This document shows, in pieces, positions 53,710-62,471 of a stretch of 64,000 nt of DNA (position 1 is its first letter; the number at the start of each line of letters is the position of its first letter). A model generated the notes under the pieces. The model saw nothing but the letters and a program-made list of their open reading frames with translations. It ran no database searches and was not told the origin of the DNA. Position numbers and translations under genes: made by a program. The DNA is from CATQHD01 sp965243165 (GTDB taxonomy: Bacteria > Actinomycetota > Acidimicrobiia > Spongiisociales > Spongiisociaceae), in assembly GCA_965243165.1 (NCBI GenBank), contig OZ251535.1, forward strand, positions 868,001 to 932,000, given 5' to 3'.

Positions 53710-54754
53710 AGGCCGCCGGGCGGCGGCCAAGCTGGGCGCGCCCGGTTGGTTCGTCTGTTTGGCGGCGGCTGCCCTCGTTCTGGTGGTTTTGAATCTGGGG
53801 ATGGGGGCGGTGTTCATAAGCCCCGGCCAGGTGCTGGGTTCGGCGGCAGACCGGCTGGGCCTGAACATAGGAGGGCGGGCTTCGGCGGTGCAGGAATCGG
53901 TGCTGTGGTCTATCCGGGCGCCCCGCATCCTGCTGGCCGTGGCGGTGGGCGGAGGTTTGGCGGCGGCCGGGGCGGGGCTGCAGGCCGTGTTCCGCAGCCC
54001 GTTGGCCGAATCGCAGCTGGCCGGTGTTTCCTGGGGAGCGGCCGTCGCGGCGGCTGCGGCCGTCGCCGCCGGCTTGGACGGGGCGTCCCCGGTCGCGGCC
54101 CCGCTGGCCGGCGCAGCCGGGGGTATGGCGGCCGCCTTGTTGGTCTACCGCATCGCCCGCTCCGGGCGGCGGGTGGACGCGGCGGCGCTGCTGCTGGCGG
54201 GCGCGGCGGTCAATGCGGTGTGCGCGGCGGTGATCGGCATCCTGGTCAATACAGTCGACAGCGACCGGCTGGGGTCGTTGGCCTTCTGGAGTCTGGGAAC
54301 CCTGGGCGCGGCCACCTGGGAGACGGCGGGGATCACGCTCCTGGCCGTCCTGTCTGGGTCGGCGCTGCTGGCCGGCCGGGCCGGGGAGCTGGACGCCCTC
54401 CTGCTGGGCGAGGAAGAAGCCTTCTATCTGGGGGTGGAGATCCGGCGGCTGCGGATTGCGGTGCTGGGGGCGGCGGCTTTGATCACCGGGGCGGCGGTGG
54501 CTGCGGCCGGGGTGGTCGGCTTCATCGGGCTTCTGGCCCCGTTCGCCATGCGCGCGCTGCTGGGTCCGGACACCCGGCGGTTGGTCTTTGCCTCCGTTCT
54601 GGCCGGGGCGGGGTTGACTTTGGCCTTCGACCTGGCGGCCCGCACCGCGGCCGCCCCGGCGGAAATCCCGCTGGGGGTGTTGACCTCCCTGGCGGGGGCC
54701 CCTTTGTTCCTGTGGCTGCTGGTCCGCACCCGCCGCCGGGGCGGCCTGAGGTGA
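53699..54754 (+). CDS. hmuU: FecCD-family ABC transporter permease (HmuU-like)
   Basis: Encodes 351 aa from ATG 53,699 (GGAGGGGGTG upstream; GTG 53,696 is equivalent), overlapping the previous gene. About ten hydrophobic helices, with family phrases FISPGQVLG, RAPRILLAVAVGGGLAAAGAGLQ, SQLAGVSWGA, and FIGLLAPFAMRALLGPDTRR. It forms the haem or siderophore channel with the ATPase downstream. Its TGA lies within the GTG start of the ATPase. Confidence 0.9.
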   Translation: MRGEGRRAAAKLGAPGWFVCLAAAALVLVVLNLGMGAVFISPGQVLGSAADRLGLNIGGRASAVQESVLWSIRAPRILLAVAVGGGLAAAGAGLQAVFRSPLAESQLAGVSWGAAVAAAAAVAAGLDGASPVAAPLAGAAGGMAAALLVYRIARSGRRVDAAALLLAGAAVNAVCAAVIGILVNTVDSDRLGSLAFWSLGTLGAATWETAGITLLAVLSGSALLAGRAGELDALLLGEEEAFYLGVEIRRLRIAVLGAAALITGAAVAAAGVVGFIGLLAPFAMRALLGPDTRRLVFASVLAGAGLTLAFDLAARTAAAPAEIPLGVLTSLAGAPLFLWLLVRTRRRGGLR

Positions 54755-55515
54755 GCCTGATTCGGGCCGAAGGGGTCCGCCGGGTAGCGGGCGGGCGGAT
54801 GATCCTGGACGGGGTCGACCTGGCGGCCGAGGCCGGTTCTTTGACGGCGCTGGCGGGCCCCAACGGAGCGGGGAAATCCACGCTGATGCGGGTATTGGCG
54901 GGCAGCCTCGCCCCCGCCGCCGGAGAGGTGCGGCTGGCGGGCATCCGCCCGGCGCGATGCAAACCCCGTGAGCTGGCCCGGATAAGAGCGGCCCTCCCGC
55001 AGCGGTACCGCCTGGAGTTCGAGTTCCGTGTGCGGGAAGTGGCGGCCATGGGCCGTTTTCCCTATGAGGGCGGGGTCCGCTCCGCCGAAGCCCGGTCGGT
55101 GGTGGAGCAGGTCTTGGCGGATACGGAATTGACGGAGCTGGCCGACCGCCGTTTCCCGGCGTTGTCGGCGGGGGAGCAGGCCAGGGTGATGTTCGCCCGG
55201 GTATTGGTCCAGCAGGCCCAGGTACTGCTGTTGGACGAACCGACGGCCGTCCTGGACATCAGGCATCAGCATCTGGTGATGGAACTGGCGCAGCGGGCCG
55301 TCCGGGCCGGCGGCGGAGCGGCCGTGGTCGTCCTCCAAGACCTCAATTTGGCCGCCGGATACGCCGACCAGGTGGGGGTGATGGCCGGGGGGCGGATGAG
55401 AGCCTTCGGGCCCCCCGCCGAGATCTTGCGGCCCGGCCTGCTGACCGAGGTGTACCGGCGCCGCATCGACGTGATCGCTCATCCGATCACCGGCCGCCCC
55501 TTGGTGGTCTCTTGA
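54751..55515 (+). CDS. hmuV: Haem/siderophore ABC transporter ATPase (HmuV-like)
   Basis: Encodes 254 aa from GTG 54,751. Walker A AGPNGAGKST, Q-loop LPQRYRLEFEF, signature LSAGEQAR (Ala instead of the usual Gly), Walker B VLLLDEPTAVLD, and the switch region VLQDLNLAA, where Gln-Asp replaces the usual His-Asp. These match HmuV-type ATPases except for the missing switch His, which is worth noting. Last gene of the iron-box operon. Confidence 0.9.
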   Translation: MSLIRAEGVRRVAGGRMILDGVDLAAEAGSLTALAGPNGAGKSTLMRVLAGSLAPAAGEVRLAGIRPARCKPRELARIRAALPQRYRLEFEFRVREVAAMGRFPYEGGVRSAEARSVVEQVLADTELTELADRRFPALSAGEQARVMFARVLVQQAQVLLLDEPTAVLDIRHQHLVMELAQRAVRAGGGAAVVVLQDLNLAAGYADQVGVMAGGRMRAFGPPAEILRPGLLTEVYRRRIDVIAHPITGRPLVVS

Positions 55516-55665
55516 GCCGGACGATCGAAGGCGGACAGGGGCGCCGCCTCCCTGCCCCGCCCGGCGGTTGTGTCGCAGGCGGGTGATACCTTTCATGGAG
55601 ATGGTGGATACAGAGAACTCAGGCATCGCGGGCGGGCGCGCCCGGCGCAGAGCGGGCAGGGCGGC

Positions 55666-58600
55666 GTGGCGCTGCTGATCCACGTCCGGCCGCACCCCGG
55701 CCAGCTGGTGGGGGAGCTGTGCGCGCAGCTGGCTTCGCCGCCCGCCGACCCGTTCGCCGGGGAGCTGGTGGCCGTGCCGACCCGGGGCATCGAGCGGTGG
55801 CTCGCCCAGCGCATCGCCTCCGAGATGGGGGAGCGCACGCCCAGCGAAGGGGTGTGCGCCAACGCGGCCTTCCCCACTCCGGGGCGGCTGGTGCGGGAGG
55901 TGATGCTGGCCGCGCCCGAGCTGGCCGCATCGGTCGAGGCCTGGGAGCGGGGCGCCCTGGTCCGCTCGGTGGTTTCGACCCTCGACGAGAGCGTCGACCT
56001 GCCTTGGATGTGGGTGATCGCCCGTTTCATCCGCGATCCGGGGGCCGAGACCCCGCTCGGCAGCAGTCAGCGCCTGCAGGCCGCCCGCAAGATCGCAGGC
56101 CTGTTCACCCGCTACGCCCGGCGGCGGCCGGCCATGATCCGGGACTGGCGGGACGGCGGCGGCGCCGGCCCCGGCGGCGGTCCGCTCTCCGGGGCCGATG
56201 CCTGGCAGCCCCGGTTGTGGAGGCGCGTCCGCAGCCGGATCGGGGTTCCCAGCCCGGCGGAGCTGCTGCCCGCCGCCCTCGACCCGGTCCGCCGCGGCGA
56301 GGTCGACCCCGGCCTGCCCGAACGGCTCTTCGTGTACGGGCTCACCGCCCTCGACCCCCTCCACATGCAAGTGCTGGAAGCGGCGGCCGTCCGCCGCGAG
56401 GTGCACCTGTATCTGCTGCACCCTTCGCCCGCCCTGTGGAGCGAGACGGCCCGCCTGCTGGAGTCGTCGCCCCCTCTCCCCGGTCCGCCCGAGCGGTCCG
56501 CCGACCCGACCAGGGATACCGCCCGCCATCCGCTGCTGCGCACCTGGGCCAGGGAGAGCCGCGAGCTCCAGCTGATACTGGGCGGCCGGGCGGAGGCGGC
56601 CCCCCCGCCGGAGGCCGAAAGCCCGACTCCGACCCTGCTGGCCCGCCTCCAGCGCGACATCCGCTCCAACCGGGCGCCCGTCCTGCAGACCGAAGGGGAC
56701 CGGCCGGGCGGCCCGGACCGTTCCATCCAGATCCACGTCTCCCACGGCGCCCGCCGCCAGGTCGAGGTGCTCCGCGACGCCGTCCTCCATGTCCTCGCCG
56801 CCGACCCCACCCTGGAACCCCGCGACGTGGTGGTCATGACGCCCGACATAGCCGCCTTCGCCCCCCTGCTCGAAGCCGCCTTCATGCGGAACGCCGGCGG
56901 GGGAGGCGCCGCCCCGGAAGCCGCCGGGGAAGAGGACGGCGGCCTGCCCGACCTGCGGATCCGCATCGCCGACCGGGCCCCGGCGGCCGTCAACCCGCTG
57001 GTCCGCTTCGCAGCCTCGGTCTTCGACCTGGCCGGCGCCCGGCTGGAGGCGGGAACCATCCGGGAGCTGATCGCCCTGCCGGTGGTGCGCCGGCGGTTCG
57101 GCCTGGACGACCAGATCACGGACGCAGCCGCTTCCCTCATCGAAGACGCCAACGTGCACTGGGGCCTCGACGGCGGCCACCGGGCCGAATGGAACGCCGG
57201 CGCCAACGAACAGCACACCTGGCGGCGGGGGCTGGACCGGGCCCTGGCCGGCGTCTTCTACTCCGACAGCAGCGTCCGGGTGGTGGGCGGGGTCGCCCCC
57301 CTCGACGGGGTCGAAGGCCAGGAGGCCCGCCCGGCCGGCCTGGTCGCCCAGATCATCGATCGGGCAACGGCGGTGCGCTCTCTCCTCGGCCGGCCCCGGC
57401 CCTTCTCGGAGTGGGGCCCGGCCGTAGCCGCCGCGGTGCGCCTGCTCGCCGCTCCGGAGTGGGGCGAGGAGTGGCAGTGGGGCCAGCTGGAGCGGCTGCT
57501 GGAGAGGAGTTTCCCGCCGCCGGAGGAGCCGGGAGAGCAGGAGGAGCAGGAAGGGCGGGACGCTCCGGCGGGGGCGGCGGCCCGGCCTTCCGCCGACCCG
57601 GTGATCAGCCCCGCCGAGGCCCGGCTGGCGGTGGAGGACTGGTCGCAGGACACCCCCGGCCCGCTGCACTTCCGCACCGGATACGTAACGGTCTGCACGC
57701 CGCCCCCGATGCGGTCGGTGCCCTACCGGGTGGTGTGCCTGCTGGGGATGGACGACGACCGGTTCCCGCGCGGCGCCGACGACGACGGCGACGACCTGCT
57801 CCGCGGCCATGAGATCGCGGGCGACCCCGACCGGGCCGCCGAAGACCGCCAGCTCCTGCTCGACGCGGTGATGGCGGCCGGCGACCACCTGATCGTCACC
57901 TACTCCGGACGCGACGAGCTCACCAACGCCGAATACCCCCCGTCGGCGCCCATCGCCGAGCTGCTGGACGCGCTGGAAGAGACGGCCGGAGCGGAGGCCC
58001 TGGAAGAGATCGTCGTCCATCACCCCCTCCAGCCTTTCAGCGAGAAGAACTTCACCCCCGGGCGGCTCGGCCTCCCCGGGCGGCCCTGGTCGTTCGACCC
58101 CATGCAGTACGACGGGGCGCAGGCCGTCCAGCGGCGGGCCCGCACGGAGGGGCGGCAGCTGAGGTATCCGTTCTTCGCGGCCTCGGCCGAAGCGCCCCCC
58201 GAGATCCGCCTCGACGATCTGCTCCGCTTCCTGGAGAACCCCGCCCACTGGTTCCTCTACGCCCGGCTCGGGTTCAGAGTTCCGGCGGCCGAGGAGAACT
58301 CCGATGACATCGTCCCCGTCGACCTGGGTTTCCTGGAGCAGTGGAGCCTCACCGACCGGCTGCTCACGGGGTTGGTCGAGGGCCGCGAAATCGAGGAGCT
58401 CGAAGCGCGCGAGCTCGCTTCGGATGCGCTGCCCCCCGGCCGGCTCGCCCGCACCGGACTGGAAACCGCCAGAGAGCGGGCGCTCGGGCTCTGGGCGGCG
58501 TCCCGCGAGGTCGGATACGACCCGGAGCGGAGCGAACGGTTCGCCGGCGCGGTGACGGTCGGCAGCGGGGGCGGCCGCACGGTCGAGGGTTCGGTGACGG

Positions 58601-59148
58601 CCGACGGAACGGCGGACCGGATCGACCTGGTTACCCCCTCCCGGCTGCGGGGCAAGCACCGGCTGCGGGCCTTCGTGCGGGCCGTCTTCCTGACCGCGCT
58701 CGAACCGTCCCGGCGCTGGAGCGCCCGTCTGATCGGACGGCACATCCGGGGCGACGAGCTGTGGACGGTGGCCGTCCAAGAGATCGACGGCAGGCCGGGG
58801 AAGCGCCGGCGGGAGGCGGAGCGGCTGCTGTCCGGCCTGGTGGACCTCTATCTGGAGGGCCTCGAACGCCCGATCCCGCTGCCGTGCGAGACCGGCTACG
58901 CCTGGCAGCGGAACCTCGGCAGCGACAAGGGACCGTTCCGCCCCGCCCGCAGCGTCTGGGAGGGGAGCAGGTTCACCCCCGGGGAGGGGGCGGATCCGGC
59001 CTATGAGATGCTGCTCCCCGGCATGGCCGACATGAAATCCCTGGCCGAGAGCGGCTTCAAGGAGTACGCCGCCAGGTTGTGGGGGCCGATCCTGCCCCTC
59101 CTCACGGAGAAGGCGGTGCGGCCCGGCGGGCGGGGAGGGAAGAAATGA
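55666..59148 (+). CDS. recC: Exodeoxyribonuclease V subunit RecC
   Basis: Encodes 1,160 aa, the usual size for RecC. GTG 55,666 gives a VALLIHVRPHPGQLVGELCA start that matches the family beginning; a 32-residue in-frame extension upstream lacks similarity. Recognisable segments are DPFAGELVAVPTRGIERWLAQ, FVYGLTALDPLHMQVLEA and VVMTPDIAAFAPLLEAA from the inactive helicase-like half, and the PYRVVCLLGMDDDRFPR block. It recognises Chi and holds the RecB-RecD complex on DNA. Its TGA overlaps the recB start. No clear promoter was found in the 150-bp gap before it. Confidence 0.93.
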   Translation: MALLIHVRPHPGQLVGELCAQLASPPADPFAGELVAVPTRGIERWLAQRIASEMGERTPSEGVCANAAFPTPGRLVREVMLAAPELAASVEAWERGALVRSVVSTLDESVDLPWMWVIARFIRDPGAETPLGSSQRLQAARKIAGLFTRYARRRPAMIRDWRDGGGAGPGGGPLSGADAWQPRLWRRVRSRIGVPSPAELLPAALDPVRRGEVDPGLPERLFVYGLTALDPLHMQVLEAAAVRREVHLYLLHPSPALWSETARLLESSPPLPGPPERSADPTRDTARHPLLRTWARESRELQLILGGRAEAAPPPEAESPTPTLLARLQRDIRSNRAPVLQTEGDRPGGPDRSIQIHVSHGARRQVEVLRDAVLHVLAADPTLEPRDVVVMTPDIAAFAPLLEAAFMRNAGGGGAAPEAAGEEDGGLPDLRIRIADRAPAAVNPLVRFAASVFDLAGARLEAGTIRELIALPVVRRRFGLDDQITDAAASLIEDANVHWGLDGGHRAEWNAGANEQHTWRRGLDRALAGVFYSDSSVRVVGGVAPLDGVEGQEARPAGLVAQIIDRATAVRSLLGRPRPFSEWGPAVAAAVRLLAAPEWGEEWQWGQLERLLERSFPPPEEPGEQEEQEGRDAPAGAAARPSADPVISPAEARLAVEDWSQDTPGPLHFRTGYVTVCTPPPMRSVPYRVVCLLGMDDDRFPRGADDDGDDLLRGHEIAGDPDRAAEDRQLLLDAVMAAGDHLIVTYSGRDELTNAEYPPSAPIAELLDALEETAGAEALEEIVVHHPLQPFSEKNFTPGRLGLPGRPWSFDPMQYDGAQAVQRRARTEGRQLRYPFFAASAEAPPEIRLDDLLRFLENPAHWFLYARLGFRVPAAEENSDDIVPVDLGFLEQWSLTDRLLTGLVEGREIEELEARELASDALPPGRLARTGLETARERALGLWAASREVGYDPERSERFAGAVTVGSGGGRTVEGSVTADGTADRIDLVTPSRLRGKHRLRAFVRAVFLTALEPSRRWSARLIGRHIRGDELWTVAVQEIDGRPGKRRREAERLLSGLVDLYLEGLERPIPLPCETGYAWQRNLGSDKGPFRPARSVWEGSRFTPGEGADPAYEMLLPGMADMKSLAESGFKEYAARLWGPILPLLTEKAVRPGGRGGKK

Positions 59149-62100
59149 CGGGAACCGCCGCCCGGTACGACCCGGTCGAGCCGATCGGCCGGGGCCGCAC
59201 GGTCATCGAGGCCAGCGCCGGCACCGGCAAGACCTTCACCATCGCCGCCGCGGTCACCCGCCTCGTGGCCGAGGAAGGTTTGAGCCTGGAGGAGATACTG
59301 GTGGTTACCTTCACCAGGGCCGCCACCGCCGAGCTCAAGGGCCGGATCAGGACGCGGATGGTGGAGACCCTCCGGGCCCTCGAAGGCCGGCCCTCCGGCG
59401 AGCCCGACGACCACATGCGGATCCTGCTGGAGGCGGACGCGGAGGAACGCAGCCGCCGCGCCCGCCGCCTGGGCGAAGCGCTGACCGGCTTCGACCGGGC
59501 CCAGATTTTCACCATCCACGGCTTCGCCATGCGGCTTCTCGCCAAGCTCGGGTTCCGGTCCCGGCTGGGCCCCGCCGTCTCGCCCGGGGAGGCCGACGAG
59601 ACGCTGATCCGCCGGGCGGCGGGCGATCTGGTGGTGGCCCGCTTCGCCGGAGAGGAAGGAGATGGCGGAGAAGCCGGGGGAGGGGGCGGCCCGGTCGAGC
59701 CGGTCTCCCCCGAAGACCTCGCCGAGATCGGCAAGAAGCTCGCCGACGCGCCCGACGTCCGCATCCTGCCCGAGCCCGGCGAGGTCGAAGGCGGGATGCG
59801 CATCCGGGCGGAGCTGGCCCGCCGGATCAAGGTCCTGGCGGCGCGGCGGATGCGGGCCGCCCGGACGGTCACCTACGACGACACCCTGGTGGAGGCCCGC
59901 GACGCCCTCCTCGACCCCGAGATCGGGGAGGGCGCCCGGGAGCTGCTGCGGCGGCGCTTCTCCATCGCCCTCGTCGACGAATCCCAGGACACCGACCCGA
60001 TCCAGTGGCAGGTGATCCGGGCCGTCTTCGACGAGTCGCGCCTGGTGATCATCGGCGATCCGAAGCAGGCGATCTACTCCTTCCGCGGCGCCGACATCGA
60101 GTCGTACCTGGCGGCGGCCGCAGGCGCCGACGACCACCGCACCCTGGACACCAACTGGCGCAGCGACGGCCCCCTGATCGACGCCCTGGACGCCCTGCTC
60201 ACCGGCGCCGTCTTCGGCGACGAGCGCATCGCCTACATCCCGGTGTCCCCCGCCGGCCGCCACCGGCGCCCCCGCATCGAAGGGGCGGGCGCCCCGATGC
60301 AGATCCGCAGCTTCCCTTCCGATTTCCCGGGTCTGGGCACCTACACCTGGGGGGGGCGGACGTACTACTACGTGGGCGAGGTCAGGAAGGCGGTGGCCGC
60401 CGACGCCGCCGCCGAGGCCGTCAGGCTGCTCACCTCCGGCGTGACCGTCGGCGCCCGCGAAGACGCCCGCCCGCTGGGGCCGGGCGACATCGCCGTGCTG
60501 TGCCGCACCCGCCGCCAGGTCGAAATGGTGCGGGATGCGCTGGACGCATTGGGGGCGCCGTCGGTGGCGGCCCGCACCGGAGGCGTGTTCGCCTCCCCCG
60601 CCGCCGAGGAGTGGCGGCGCTTCCTCTACGCCGTGGAACGCCCCAACCGGATCGAATATGTGCGCATGGCGGTCGTTACCCCGCTGGCGGGCGTCCCTCT
60701 CGACGCCGCGTCCGCCCTCCGGGACGAGGAGGTGCTCGAATGGCAGCAGCGCTTCATCGATTGGCGGACCCTCCTGTACGGGCGGGGCGTCCCGGCCCTG
60801 CTGGAGGATGTGGACAGGACCACCCGCCTGGCGGCCCGGGTGCTGGCCGAACCCGGCGGCGAGCGGATGCTGACCGACCTGGCCCACATCGCCGAGGAGA
60901 TGCATGCGGTGTGGCGGCGGGGGCGGCTCGGGTCGCTCCTGGTGTGGCTGGAGGACGCCAAGGACGAGGCCGCCCGCAACGCCGACGCCAACGTCGAGGA
61001 CCCCGAATCCCGCCAGCGCCGCCTGGAGACCGACGCCGCCGCGGTGCAGGTGCAGACGATCCACGCCGCCAAGGGCCTGGAGTACCCGGTGGTGATGGCG
61101 CCCTACCTGTGGGACTCCCCCCGCTGGAAGCCGGACATCCCCATCTTCCACGACTTCGCACCGGCCCCGCCCGGCGAGCCGCGGCCCCGCCTGGTCGACG
61201 TGGGGGGGCCGAACCTCGATAGAAACCGGGAAGCGGCCATGTCCGAGGAGGCGGCGGAGGAGAGCCGGCTGCTCTATGTGGCGCTGACCAGGGCGAAGCA
61301 CCGCCTGGTGCTGTGGCGGGTCGACCAGGTCCGCGGCGCGGAGGAGACCAAGCTCTATCAGCTGCTCAGAGGCGCCCGCACCCGGCTCGCCCGGAGGCCC
61401 GGCGTCGTCGAGCTGAAAACCGTCGACGCGCCCGCGCCGGAGCGTTACGAGCCGCCGGGCGCCGGCCTGCCTCGGCTGGAGCGGGCCCGGCTCGACCGGG
61501 CGCTGGACTACGGCTGGCAGCGGGTCTCGTTCTCGTCCCTGTCGCCGGACCGCCCCCTCGCCGGACGCCTCGACACCGCCGAACAGGCCGACCGCGTCGA
61601 CGAAGCCGACGAGGCCGCCGTGGACGATCCGCCTCCGCCGCCCCGGTCCGGTGAAGCCCTGCCGATGGCGGGCCTCCCCCGCGGAGCCCGGTTCGGGTCG
61701 TTGGTCCACGAGTTGTTCGACCGGACGCCCTTCGACGCCGAGGACCTGCCCGGGGCGGTGCGCGCCGAGCTGGGCGCGCTGGCCCGCCGCGGATCGTGGG
61801 ACTTCGACGCCGACCAGCTGGTCGAAGGGATAGTCCTCGCCATGCACACCCCGCTGGGGCCGGACGCCGGGGCGCCCTCGCTCCGCGACCTCGACCCGGC
61901 CCGGTCGCTCAAAGAGATGAGCTTCGAGCTTCCGCTGCGCGCCGGGTCGTCCGCCATCACCCTGGGCGACGTCGCCGGGGCCGTGCTCGGCCGCCTGCCC
62001 GAGGGCGACCCGCACCGGCCTTACTTCGACTCCCTCCTGGACCCCCTCCTCGACCAGCGCCCCTTCCGCGGGTTCATGACCGGCGCCATCGACCTGACCG

Positions 62101-62471
62101 CCTTCGTGCCCGGCCCCGGCGGCGGCCGGTACACGGTGATGGACTTCAAGTCGAACACCCTTCCCGCCCTGGGCGCCGCCCCCGCCCCCGAGGACTACGG
62201 GCCGGGGCCCCTCGCCGCCGCCATGAACCACGGCAACTACCCCCTCCAGGCCCTCCTCTATCAGGTCGCCCTCCACCGTTATCTGCAATGGCGGCTCGCC
62301 GGTTACCGCCCGGAAGAGCATCTGGGCGGCTCGATGTACCTGTTCGTGCGGGGCATGATCGGCCCCGATACCCCGGCGGCGGAGGGGGAGCGGTGCGGGG
62401 TGGCGCGCTGGCGGACGCCCCCGCAGGCGGTGGCGGCGGTCAGCCGCCTGTTCGCCGGGGGGGAGCGGTGA
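59145..62471 (+). CDS. recB: Exodeoxyribonuclease V subunit RecB (helicase/nuclease)
   Basis: Encodes 1,108 aa. UvrD-like helicase motifs in order: EASAGTGKTFTIAA, TFTRAATAELKGR, LVDESQDTDPIQW, IIGDPKQAIYSFRGAD, TNWRSDGPLI, TIHAAKGLEYPVV and LYVALTRAKHRLVLW. The C-terminal nuclease is complete: GFMTGAIDL (Asp), VMDFKSN (Asp-x-Lys) and YPLQALLYQVALHRYL. It unwinds and degrades linear DNA and loads RecA. Both overlaps (recC and recD, 4 bp each) show an operon. Confidence 0.96.
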   Translation: MTGTAARYDPVEPIGRGRTVIEASAGTGKTFTIAAAVTRLVAEEGLSLEEILVVTFTRAATAELKGRIRTRMVETLRALEGRPSGEPDDHMRILLEADAEERSRRARRLGEALTGFDRAQIFTIHGFAMRLLAKLGFRSRLGPAVSPGEADETLIRRAAGDLVVARFAGEEGDGGEAGGGGGPVEPVSPEDLAEIGKKLADAPDVRILPEPGEVEGGMRIRAELARRIKVLAARRMRAARTVTYDDTLVEARDALLDPEIGEGARELLRRRFSIALVDESQDTDPIQWQVIRAVFDESRLVIIGDPKQAIYSFRGADIESYLAAAAGADDHRTLDTNWRSDGPLIDALDALLTGAVFGDERIAYIPVSPAGRHRRPRIEGAGAPMQIRSFPSDFPGLGTYTWGGRTYYYVGEVRKAVAADAAAEAVRLLTSGVTVGAREDARPLGPGDIAVLCRTRRQVEMVRDALDALGAPSVAARTGGVFASPAAEEWRRFLYAVERPNRIEYVRMAVVTPLAGVPLDAASALRDEEVLEWQQRFIDWRTLLYGRGVPALLEDVDRTTRLAARVLAEPGGERMLTDLAHIAEEMHAVWRRGRLGSLLVWLEDAKDEAARNADANVEDPESRQRRLETDAAAVQVQTIHAAKGLEYPVVMAPYLWDSPRWKPDIPIFHDFAPAPPGEPRPRLVDVGGPNLDRNREAAMSEEAAEESRLLYVALTRAKHRLVLWRVDQVRGAEETKLYQLLRGARTRLARRPGVVELKTVDAPAPERYEPPGAGLPRLERARLDRALDYGWQRVSFSSLSPDRPLAGRLDTAEQADRVDEADEAAVDDPPPPPRSGEALPMAGLPRGARFGSLVHELFDRTPFDAEDLPGAVRAELGALARRGSWDFDADQLVEGIVLAMHTPLGPDAGAPSLRDLDPARSLKEMSFELPLRAGSSAITLGDVAGAVLGRLPEGDPHRPYFDSLLDPLLDQRPFRGFMTGAIDLTAFVPGPGGGRYTVMDFKSNTLPALGAAPAPEDYGPGPLAAAMNHGNYPLQALLYQVALHRYLQWRLAGYRPEEHLGGSMYLFVRGMIGPDTPAAEGERCGVARWRTPPQAVAAVSRLFAGGER

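Noticed and set aside
54424..55515. Vitamin B12 (BtuCD) importer
   Set aside because: FecCD permeases also transport B12, but the upstream iron box and HmuT-type binding protein favour haem or siderophore.
54424..58779. Open frame of 1,451 codons on the - strand opposite hmuV and recC
   Set aside because: GC-rich third-position bias creates long antisense frames; composition is Arg/Gly/Pro-rich without domains, and the + strand genes have complete family motifs.
59001..62321. Open frame of 1,106 codons on the - strand opposite recB
   Set aside because: Antisense shadow; all helicase and nuclease motifs of RecB are on the + strand.
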